A DNA stretch of 64,000 nt from Owenia fusiformis (Eukaryota; Annelida; Polychaeta; Sabellida; Oweniidae), in the NCBI GenBank assembly GCA_903813345.2, contig CAIIXF020000005.1, positions 6,759,375-6,823,374 of the forward strand, read 5' to 3'. Each line of letters begins with the position of its first letter. Position 1 is the first letter of the stretch. The notes below the pieces were generated by a model. The model was not told the DNA's origin. It was given only the letters and a program-made list of their open reading frames with translations, and ran no database searches. Positions 37,501-47,200 of the stretch are shown here, in pieces. Both the position numbers and the translations under genes were made by a program.

Positions 37501-39910
37501 TCAGGACCCACGTACGTGGGTACGAGGGTACGTGGGTGGGAGGTTTTTTATACAAAGCCTCATCACAAGTGAGATAACACAATCGAAACAGAAATTTTTT
37601 CCTCCTTCAATTCATTATCATGGCACTCAATATTAATTAGAGATTTCATTATCCCATCGTAGGGATTTAAGGAACACCTCCGTCCGTCCGATTGAATTTA
37701 TCTTTGTGGAAAGATTGTATGCTTCAGTTGCTCTTTAACAAAACATGTGGGACAGTGTATCTATATATTACAAGACGTCCGTCCGTCCGTCCGTCCGTTC
37801 GTCCGTCCGTCCGTCCGTACGTACGTACGTACGTACGTATACTGTACTCCTGGTAAATTTCGACGCTATAAAATTTCGCGATTTTTCAAAATTGCAATTT
37901 CGCGGCTATTTAATTTCGCTGATTTGAGTTGATGACATTTCGCGAATTGCACAAGTGGAATTTTTTTCCGATTACCGTGAATCAATGCGTATCTGGCTAT
38001 TTTAGCCCGTTCAGAATCCAAGTAATGTTTGTATTTCCCACGTTTAGGGCATTTATTTGAATATTCTTGAATGGCTTTTTTAACTTCAATTTGTAGGATA
38101 TCATTGTTGTCAACAGTTCTTGCCTTTGTTGGCCTAATGCCAATTCAAAATGTTAGACATTTTAGGCCTTTTTGAATTATCGCCCAACAACACTAGACGA
38201 AACGTTAAACACCGAACGTAACATATCAAAAGTCCCGTTTCAAATCTCCGGGGATTTGAATGACAAATTTCGCGACGATAAATGTTCATGATTTTACTAC
38301 ATTCGCGAACAAAGCGAAATTAAATCGCACGCGAACAATACCCGGAGTACAGTATATCCTATGGGGGTAGAATTTCTGCTCGAAAGCCGATTTTCAAAAT
38401 GGATACTCATTTAAAAATGGCGGCCATTTTAGTGCCGATTTTACAGTAATTTAGGTTCAATATGTAAAACTGTAATAGCAATATGTTTTAAATGTAAAAA
38501 ATTATATAGGACATTGATAAAGCTAGAAATGTAGACATTAAAGAAGCACATGGCAGCCATCTTGAAAAATTACGGCCTTTACTCGTTATTTTACGATTTT
38601 TGCTGCAACTCAAGAAGTAGTGGAGCGATTTTGTTCATATTTGGTATGTGAATACTATAAGCATGGCTCACTGTCTAATGACATTTTTAGTAGAAGGCGG
38701 CCATTTTAACATATTTTACTATAACTCAAAAAGTAGTGGAGCGATTTTGTTCATATTTGGTTTGTGAATACTATAAGCATGGCACACTGTCTCATGACAC
38801 TTTTGGTAGAAGGCGGCCATTTTGAAAAATGGCTGCCATTTTAACATATTTTACTATAACTCGAAATGTAGTGGAGCGATTTTGTTCATATTTGGTATGT
38901 GAATACTATAAGCATGGTACACTGTCTAATGACACTTTTGGTAGAAGGTGGCCATTTTGAAAAATGGCTGCCATTTAAACATATTTTACTCGGACTTTAC
39001 TCGTTATTTTACGATTTTTGCTGTAACTTGAAAAGTAGTGGAGCGATTTTGTTCATATTTGGTATGTGAATACTTTAAGCATGGCACACTGTCTAATGAC
39101 ACTTTTGGTTAAAAGCGGCCATCATGAAAATTGGCCACCATTTTAAAGTTTGCTATATATTTCGTTTGTAAAAATACCAGCCATTTCTGTTCGATGGGAT
39201 TTGCTACGCTTTGGCGTTGCCGTTGTTCTGGTTAAAGTCAGTATTTTTGTGAGTGATGTTCTGTGTGCATCTGCAACAAATTGCAACATTATACATAATA
39301 CTGTAATATAAACTAGTACATGTACTACATACTAGGGTTTCTACTGTGACAATACAACAGTTTGACTGTTACATAAGTAACAATGTCATATTGCATTTTG
39401 TATTTTATTGTTCCAGGATGGAGATTCTGGGGAACAACCTTTTTTCGTTAATGCCAAACAATACAATCGTATCCTGAAACGCCGTGAAGCAAGAGCAAAG
39501 TTAGAAGCACAGGGCAGAATACCTAAAACTCGACAAGTAAGTTTGTTCTTTTTCTTTGATATAGAGTATACATTAATCTTTTCAGTAAGACGTGTTGCAA
39601 TCCGTCACAAGTTGATTTGCCATTTTTGACTGTTCTATTAAGTTATCAATAAGAAGTGGTGGGTGACATATTGTTACTTCCACCATTTTTAAGGCCAGCA
39701 TTTTGTGTTTGCTGTCTGGCATTGGTATCTGTATCAAATTATTAAACATTTGTAATTGTAACAAGATGGCGACAAAATTGGCCTTTGATACATTTTGTAA
39801 TGCGTTTTCTCCACTTCCAGAAATACATGTATGAATCTAGGAGGAAACATGCGCTGAACAGACCAAGACAACATGGACAATTTGGAACTAAAAAGACTGA
39901 GACATTATGA
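31587..39910 (+). CDS. NF-YA-like CCAAT-binding subunit, 203 aa, divergent
   Basis: NF-YA joins the NF-YB/NF-YC histone-fold dimer and gives it CCAAT specificity. Six exons fit: 31587-31706, 35455-35547, 35958-36050, 36342-36437, 39417-39536 and 39821-39910. All are phase 0 with GT-AG borders, giving 203 residues and TGA. The NF-YB/C-binding helix is clear in exon 5 (FFVNAKQYNRILKRREARAK). Exon 6 holds the DNA-binding helix (YESRRKHALNRPR), but where NF-YA normally has RGxGGRF this protein has the one-residue-shorter RQHGQF. The Gln-rich activation region is short (exon 4: QMQVLQVPQGMQ) and the total is about 60% of human length. The first ATG follows an acceptor by three bases, so a non-coding first exon is likely upstream. 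AATAAA follows near 40400. It could be a diverged paralogue; no in-frame stop is seen. Confidence 0.88.
33028..34840 (-). CDS. GPI-anchored mGluR-like Venus-flytrap protein, 517 aa
   Basis: Two exons, 34840-33479 and 33219-33028 (donor AGG|GTATGT, acceptor TTTCAG), join in phase 0 to 517 codons plus TGA. Residues 1-23 are a signal peptide (MRVYMLFFLGCTLTSG). Residues ~30-470 are the bilobed ligand-binding domain of class C GPCRs, closest by eye to metabotropic glutamate receptors: DKINSK, GVIGPSSST, TQISYASTST, VPLDDKQAKAM, GSEAWADS, NQGYEILRY. The protein then lacks the cysteine-rich and seven-helix domains. It ends in a small-residue site (ECSSGA) and a hydrophobic tail (VSATALCTLLAISLGL) that looks like a GPI-anchor signal. 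It lies antisense within intron 1 of the NF-YA-like gene. The likely role is a cell-surface amino-acid sensor, decoy or co-receptor; this is inferred. A single-pass membrane protein is the alternative. Confidence 0.85.
36557..37559. mobile_element. Mutator-like element, long TIRs, 10-bp duplication
   Basis: The ends ggctttgtataaaaaacctc and its complement extend inward as imperfect inverted repeats of roughly 200 bp, containing the palindromic acccacgtacgtgggt. A perfect 10-bp direct repeat, TCATCACAAG, flanks the element (36547-36556 and 37560-37569). Long TIRs plus a 9-11-bp duplication are typical of Mutator-type transposons. The length of 1003 bp leaves no room for a transposase. It sits in intron 4 of the NF-YA-like gene. 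Confidence 0.85.
37651..39200. mobile_element. TIR element with ggcggccatttt array, copy 2
   Basis: The left end atcccatcgt and right end gttcgatgggat match the ends of the element at 21804-22939. The inner array is in the opposite orientation (gtggagcgattttgttcata, ggtagaaggcggccatttt). Runs of ccgtccgt and cgtacgta occur at 37778-37840. A second transposon is inserted at about 37840. The unit is in intron 4 of the NF-YA-like gene. Confidence 0.8.
37838..38356. mobile_element. Nested ~0.5-kb MITE with TATACTGTACTCC ends
   Basis: TATACTGTACTCCTGGTA at the left and its near complement (tacccggagtacagtata) at the right form inverted ends. The subterminal 'aatttcgcg' motif recurs on both sides (37860-37925 and 38265-38340). 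TA at both borders would fit a Tc1/mariner-type duplication. Non-coding. Confidence 0.7.
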
Positions 39911-40708
39911 TATTCAAGTGATAAAAAAATTGAAGTGTCATGAATCTGTTTACAGCAAATGACTCCAATTTGTGTTACAAGAAATGTTGGTTTTGATAGA
40001 ACCAGTACACTGCTCAACAACTTGTATCTACCCATTGTCTACTGTACTTCTATTTGGTCCTACTGTATTTGAAGATTAAAAATGACAATGTAGATGTACC
40101 AGAATCTATAGCATAATACACACGATGTCAGAACATGCCAAAAATGATGTCAGAACACAATGCAACAAATGATGTCAGAACATGCCAAGGTACCAGCAGC
40201 GTTTACTGGATCTCTGGTATTTTTGAAATAGAAAAAATTTGTGAAGACTCGTATTGAACTAAGCCACATATAGCAGTATAGCTTGTGTAACCAAATAGAG
40301 CAAGTACATACTGCACATACAGTATGTAATCTTATAAACATTAAACTAGTCTGTTGTCATGTTAATACATGTAAATTGTGTATTATTATATACATTGTAA
40401 AATAAACATATACATCTTGAGTTAATGTGTTATTTGGAATTTTTGCAGCAAAATGTATCAAAGCCCCTATGTCCAAAACACATTATTACCACCTTGCCGG
40501 GCCAGTTCTAGGGGTTTTAGTGCTAGTTTAGAAGGCGTTTATTTTACTATATCGACCTGAGAAATGTGTGACGTCATAGTGTTGGTCCATATGGACCGGT
40601 CTAGAATATATTCTGGACCGGCAATTTTCCCCGGGAAATTAGATATCGTTCAATGCGTAAGATTTTCTTACTGTTTCAGTCCTGGTCGTTAACGGTGGTA
40701 ATAATACT

Positions 40709-40802
40709 AATAACGTCATTTCTGCGAGCGATATAGTGAAATATTGGACCTTCGCCCCTTGGTCCAATATTTCACTATATCGCCCTTAGAAATGACGTTA
40801 TT
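40709..40802. repeat. Near-perfect 42-bp-arm hairpin
   Basis: The arm aataacgtcatttct...gcgatatagtgaaatattgg is followed after the loop ttcgcccctt by its reverse complement. Only a few positions mismatch. It may be a small foldback element or the core of a larger one (the surrounding 40480-40810 has 'ggtccatatggacc', also palindromic). Confidence 0.75.
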
Positions 40803-40829
40803 GTACTAATCATGTAAAGAGAAGTCACC

Positions 40830-41200
40830 ATTGTCACGGATATAATGTCACCTCAAGGTAATGTTTTAGCTCTGCTTATTATATCACATTAAGGTTGTGT
40901 TTTGGTTCTCATGTCACCTCAATGTTTATGGCTCATGGTTATTTTGTCACCACAATTAAGTGTTTTTGGCTTTCATGGTATTACATCACTGGTAGTGTTT
41001 TTGGCTGTCATGATTATGATGTCACATGATCAAGGTCATATTTTTTTAAGGTTATTGTGTCACCTCAAGATAGTGTTTTTGGCTCTCGTGGTTATGTCAC
41101 CTTAAGAGAGTGTTATTGGCTGTCATGATTATGTCACCTCAAGGTCATGTCTTTGGCTACCATGGTTATTTTATGTCACCTCAAGGTAGTGTTTGATTGT
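40830..41200. repeat. Degenerate minisatellite, about 45-50-bp unit
   Basis: The phrase tatgtcacctcaaggtagtg + tttttggctctcatggtta recurs about seven times with indels. It lies downstream of the NF-YA-like gene. Confidence 0.7.
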
Positions 41201-41499
41201 AAAATGTTTAATACAAATCTCCATTGTTATGTATCGAAATAAAACTTCTTTTAACAGCAACATTTTTTATTAACATTCTTAACAAAATATTTACATTGTT
41301 CACTTTCAACATTTACAATATTAAAAATATACAGCAATTAAATTATATTTAAGAGTATATAATATGTACACAGCTTGTGAAATTTTTTCCGAGTTATCAG
41401 GTCAGTATTTAGTCTAATTTCCTTGTCTAAAATGTAATACTAGAATAGAAATTACATGTAATTACATTCCAAACTGGGCCCTCTCTCAAAAGCATATTA

Positions 41500-43642
41500 C
41501 AGGTCGTTCAATAAGTAAGGCTTATTTTGCTCTAAAACTTCTATTATGCAATATCTGTAGGCCAAATTCACACAGGAGTAGCATCATTCATTTCACTGCC
41601 CATACTGATTTGTAGCAGTTGTCATATAAACTAAAGTCGAGTTCAGCAGAGCAAATTGTAACCTCACAAATTACAAAAACTAATTTTACTTTTTTATGAT
41701 ATCTCACATCATAAGTAAAAAAGAAGCGTAAAAGACCCAAAGGTTTTAAATGATGTGCAACAGAAAGTGACTCTGATTTGTAGTCTCCAGATGAAGGAGC
41801 CAGACAGAAAAAGAGATACACATGATCAGAAAAGTACCAAATGTTCAAGCCCTAAAAAGAAGCATAAAATAAGTGAAGATAAAAATCATAACAAATTAAT
41901 TTTGATTGTCAATAGCATTAGAACTGATTGGAAAAAATAAATTGATCAGAGTTCCTGTAAAAAGATGAATATTTCTCAGCCTTTTTAGTACTTTTTAGGA
42001 TAGTTAGTGAAATGAATGATGCTATTCCTGTGTAACAGACTTGCCAACCTCCCGTTTTTTTACGGGAATCTCCCGTAAATTTTTTGTTTTTCCGTAAAAA
42101 ATACCAAACTCCCGTACCCTTTTCTCCCGTAAAAACTCCCGTAAACTCCCGTACCGTATTTCTACTAAAATCTCCCGTAATTTTTTTAAAAAATATGGCC
42201 GTAAAATCTCCCGTATTTTTGCTGAAATCTCTCGTATTCTAGAGTAACTCCCGTAAAATCTCCCGTATTCTTGGTATAACTCCCGTAAAATCTCCCGTTT
42301 TCTGGTATAACTCCCGTAAAATCTCCCGTATTCATGGTACAACTCCCGTTTTGCTGTCGAAATCTACCGTATTTAAAGGGAATTTGATAAATTTGTGACC
42401 TTGACTATTGCAGGCACGCTTCTTTCTTTTACTCCAAGAAGGTTGGCTCCCATGGTTCACTATCGATACTTTCATAAATAACTTAAAAGTACTTCATTCC
42501 CATGATTCAAATTGCTTTTCTGCGATCAGTTCGGTATAAGTTTGCACAGCAAATGTCCACAAACGGGGGCCAGTTCATATTCTGTCATACTTCTGTTGGG
42601 AGAATACATTTTGTTTTTATATGGCGCTAAACAAAATATTCCCGCAATATAAGGCGCATTATGGGTAGGGACTGCTGTGAAATAATGAACGTAAGTGACA
42701 TCTATCTTAGATTATAAGTTCTAATTAATTTATTAACTGCGCATGCGTCTTAATAATTTCAACCAATTAAATCGCTGGATTTAATGCTCATAAATCTCCC
42801 ATTTTTTCAAAATCTAAAGTAAAAACTCCCGTTTTTTCAGAAATATACCATAAAAACTCACGTTTTTTTCAAAATTTACCGTAAAAACACCCGTTTTTTC
42901 AGAAACCTACCGTAAGAACTCCCGTTTTTACCGAAATCTACCGTAAAAACTCCCGTTCTTTCAAAATCTACCTTAAAAACTCCCGTTTTTCTAAATCTAA
43001 AGTAAAAACTCCCGTTTTTTTCAAAATCTACCATAAAAAATCACGTTTTTTTCCGAAATCTACCGTAAAATCTCCCGTTTCTTCAGAAATCTACCGTAAA
43101 AACTCCCGTTTTTTCAAAATCTACCGCAAAAAACTCCCGTTTTTTTCAGAAATCTACCGTAAAAACTCCAGTTTTTTCAGAAATCTACCGTAAAAACTCC
43201 CGTTTTTTAAAAATCTACCGCAAAAACTGCTGTTTTTTTAAAACCTACCTTAAAAACTCCCGTTTTTTCAGAACCTACCGCAAAAACTCCCGTTTTTTTC
43301 TGAAATCTTCCGTAAAAAAGTCACGATTTTTTAATTTACCGAGAAAAATACCTTTTTTAAAAAATCTCCCGCAAAAACTCCCGTTTTTTTCAAAATCTCC
43401 CGTAAAAACTCCCGTTTTTTTTCAAAATTTCAAAAATCTCCCGTAAAAACTCCCGCTTTTTTTCAAAAAACTCCCGCAAAAACTACCGGATTTTGAAAAA
43501 AACTCCCGTAAAAGTTCCGCAATTTTTTTTAAATCTCCCGTAAATTTTTCATTTTAGGTTGGCAAGTCTGTGTGTAAGAACCTACAGATATTGCTAAATA
43601 AAAGTTTTAGAGCAAAATTAGCTTTACTTATTGAATGATATG
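41500..43642. mobile_element. mariner-like element split by a hAT-like insertion
   Basis: The left end caggtcgttcaataagtaag and the right end, complement catatcattcaataagtaaa, continue inward as matching arms (ttttgctctaaaacttctat on the left versus the complement of aaaagttttagagcaaaatt on the right). TA lies on both sides (41498-41499 and 43643-43644). The ends resemble mariner family termini. The interior (41560-42035) holds no intact transposase. Confidence 0.7.
42036..43570. mobile_element. hAT-like element filled with ctcccgtaaaa repeats
   Basis: The ends CAGACTTGCCAACCT and AGGTTGGCAAGTCTG are perfect 15-bp inverted repeats. TGTGTAA flanks both sides (42029-42035 and 43571-43577), close to the 8-bp duplication expected for hAT elements. 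Two direct arrays fill it: 42046-42370 (ctcccgtaaaatctcccgta) and 42785-43560 (about thirty units of aactcccgttttttcaaaat + ctaccgtaaa), separated by about 410 bp of unique DNA. Confidence 0.8.
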
Positions 43643-44260
43643 TATAACTTGTAATATTAGTAGTTAATGGATTTTCTTTGCCAATCAATAATTATTTGTT
43701 TGCCAATCAATAATTATTTGCTCAGGCAACTTGGCATACAGCAATAAATGTCAAGATATACAAAATATTACTTGTATCATATAGGTGATCATTTACTATT
43801 CTGATTAAATATTTCTTTCCTATAATTACATCCTTTTTGAACCATTATATTAAAGTCCCATCTCATACGTTTTGCACGAAATGCAATAATGTAATCATTT
43901 CCAACAAACTAAATAGAGCAAAACTATTGAAATATTTTTCAACACTAGACACTTTCAGAAAGTTGAATTTGTCAACAAGGGTGATTGGGTTGGTGGGTGG
44001 TCTAGTAGGTAGGGAAATTGATGAAGTATATAAAAATAAGTGACATTTTTGAGACAAACTCTATTGAATAAGTCTGTGCATCAGGGCTTGGGCTTCAATT
44101 TAATCTTGATCTCCAGCTCTGGAAATGTTCAGCTTTACATTTGGTTGTTTAGTCCTCAATATCAATTAGCTGATACCCTGGTGATACTGAAGGGTTTTTA
44201 CTCCAAATATACACAATTATATTGGCATTAAGGGAGTTGTATCTTCACCATTCACGGGGT

Positions 44261-47200
44261 TCAGTCACTGTCTTCAGTATATTCCTCAATAGAGTCGGCA
44301 TCCCCACCTGCCCCAAGCTCTAGACGTGCCTTCTTCTGAAATATAACATAGTATAAATGGGTTAGATGGTGCAGGAATATATGGAATTACTTTGGTAAAA
44401 GTTACAATTCTGGTGGCTGTTTTGAATGTTAAGTACCAATATGAAACCCAAGCAATAAACATGCAAATGTCATCACCTGCCATTTGTTACAGATGCCGAA
44501 CACAGTCCACAAAAAAGTTGGAGACTATGCCAATATTTCACCACTTCTGGTGGTGACATAATAAATTTGCTATGATTTTAGTAGTGAGATACTGTAAAAT
44601 TAATGAATCTTCATTTGTGGCTATGTTAAAATATGAACATTGACTCTATATTCTCTTAACAACATGCTCACCCCTGTCAAATTTGCCAATTTTACAGGTA
44701 TTTATTATTCTTGCTAAATTCACCAAATCAATCTTCGCCAATTTTCAGTTTTTGCAAAGTTCCCTAAATTAAATAGCCCCAAATTAAGTTGAGTAACAGT
44801 AAATTATTAAGTTACCCCAGAATATTCTATCAATCTTTGGTTGTACTCCTCTTTTAATTCCTCTGCCCTGTCTTTGTACTCCTGCTTCTTATCCGCCTCC
44901 ATCCCTGACCAAATCTCACCACCTGCAACAATTCTCATTTTACAATGCACAGTAAAACCTGTCTCAGTGGAACCTCTAAATTGATACCTCTAAAATATAT
45001 TCCACTTGAGAGGTGTTCCACTTATTGTGGTTAATTTAACATAGAGTCAATTGGTCTTGGGACTCTCAAAAGTGTTCCACTATCAGAGGTGTTCCACTTG
45101 TAGAGGTGTTCCACTTTACATATTTCACTGTATAAGACAACAAGAATGAGAGGCAAGTTCAAGTTGAGAGTACTGTAGCTCTCTAAAAATTGTCACAATT
45201 TTACAATATATTTGCTACATGACAACATTCCCCATCATGTTTGTTTTCTGAAGTCAAGATGGAATAGGCTAACTTAGAAAAAGTGCCACTTTTTCAATTC
45301 TAATGTACTTGGACATTTATGGATCCTAAATCTCCAAAACTTCCATATTTGATGAGATATCTTAGGAATAGGAATCCAAAGAGTAGTCTTACTTCAAAAC
45401 CCTGTATCCCCCTATCGGCCTATCTCCTTTAACAAGTTGAAGTAGGGGGAGGGGGGAATTTGAAGCAAGACTGCAAATGGAAACATGGCATGTTTTGAAA
45501 CATTGTTTCCAACATTTAATACTCTATTATGTAATTAGCTACTAGGGATGTCACAGGACAAAAATATTTCGGGATGGGACGGGAATTATCCATTTTGGAA
45601 CAGGATATTTGGGACGGGATGGGACATAACCAATAAAATAGTTAATAAGTTTAAAACAGTTCCTTCCAATTATGCAATCATGCAGTGCGGATCTTTTGAG
45701 CGTCGTAATCCTGCAGAAAATTCTAGTTTAGATCATATTTATCGTGCATTTGGGAAGTTTTAGGGTCATATACAGGAGAAATAGTATATCCTGAACAAGG
45801 GACAAGGGACGGGACAATATCGGGAAACTGTGACATCCCTATTAGCTACTATTTAAGAACAAAAGCATACTGACCCCTCTTTGGTATATCAGTAAAGGCT
45901 AAATCTTTTGACTCTGGTGTCTCTCTGAAGTCTTTCATGAAGAGGAAGAATGCCCCAAGAGGTTTCTTTGGCTTGTCAGGATCTCTCTGTCGCTTGGAGT
46001 TGTTCTTGAAGTTGAAACTCTTATAGCCGTCTGTCTCTTTGTAAGCAGAAAACTGAAACAAACATAGGGCAAAATGGGTGTGCTTTACAGACTTACGTTT
46101 AGATGGTGTCTTTTTCTTTTTTTATTAAAATCAATGTAATATGCAGTACATAACTGAATAGAACAGTACAGCCCAGACAATATTTATAATGCCAAATCAT
46201 CCGTCACCACTGGGGATGGCTATCATGGGGTCAAGATATCCAAGGACAGACTTAGCGCCTTTGTCAGCTCCAACTCTACAGGCACAGACAAGCTTCAAGA
46301 ATCAAGACAAGGGACTACTGCCTGTGGACTGGCAACACAGCAGGAAGGCATGCGATTTTCAAGTCATGGTGCCAGAAGCTCAATAGCAAGATGGCAGCTC
46401 AAGACCGGAACACTCAGTCACCCAGCGATGAACCTGTCCCACATCCGTAATTATTCCTGCCTCCAAACTGCACATCACACATCCAAGCAATTGATCAAGG
46501 GATCATCCACAGCTTCAGGGCCACTACCGGAAGAGACTTATACGTCATATCCTGGCACGGCTGTGATGGAAACCTACAACAGTGCCAGTGAGCTCACCAA
46601 GGCAATTACTGTGAAGGATGCTGGGGTTTGTAGAAAAAACCGGGTACCAGGAACCGGGTAGTAAATCCTCCATGCTGGGTTCAAACTTGGTAGCTCAATT
46701 TTGAAGGAAGTTACATACATTTTTGTAAATTTGAAACAAATCTTACACGTTTTTTAATGATCTAATTATTATATATATTCGTATTTTTCGTTTTTTGGGT
46801 ACCCGGTTTTTTCGAATGGGTACCGGGTACCAAGTTTGAACACAGCATAGAGGATTTACTACCCGGTACCCGGGTAGTAAATCCCGGATGCTGTCTTCTG
46901 GATGGCGAGCGCGTGGAAAAAAATCACCACAGAGACTATTCAGCGTTGCTTCACTTGTGCAGGTCATGAAGTTGCAGACTTCGAAGGCTTCACCGAGGAT
47001 GAGATGGAGGCTGATCTTCAGTTTCTCATCACTGCCACAGCTCCAGAGATTGGCCAACAACTGACAGCAGAAGAGTACCTGGAGTTGGAGAGTGGAGAGA
47101 GTCCCCATGCGCACAATAATGATGACCAATGGGCTGAAAACTTCATCAACGACATGAGACATACTGACAGCGCACCAGTGGATGAACCCGAGCATGAGAA

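Noticed and set aside
36547-37569. Possible CRISPR-like or phage-type repeat signals at the many direct repeats of this window
   Set aside because: The window is spliced eukaryotic DNA. The repeats are minisatellites or transposon ends with target duplications, with no spacer-repeat regularity.
42022-42342. 106-codon ORF rich in YGREFYGS-like repeats
   Set aside because: It reads through the ctcccgtaaaa array of the hAT-like element.
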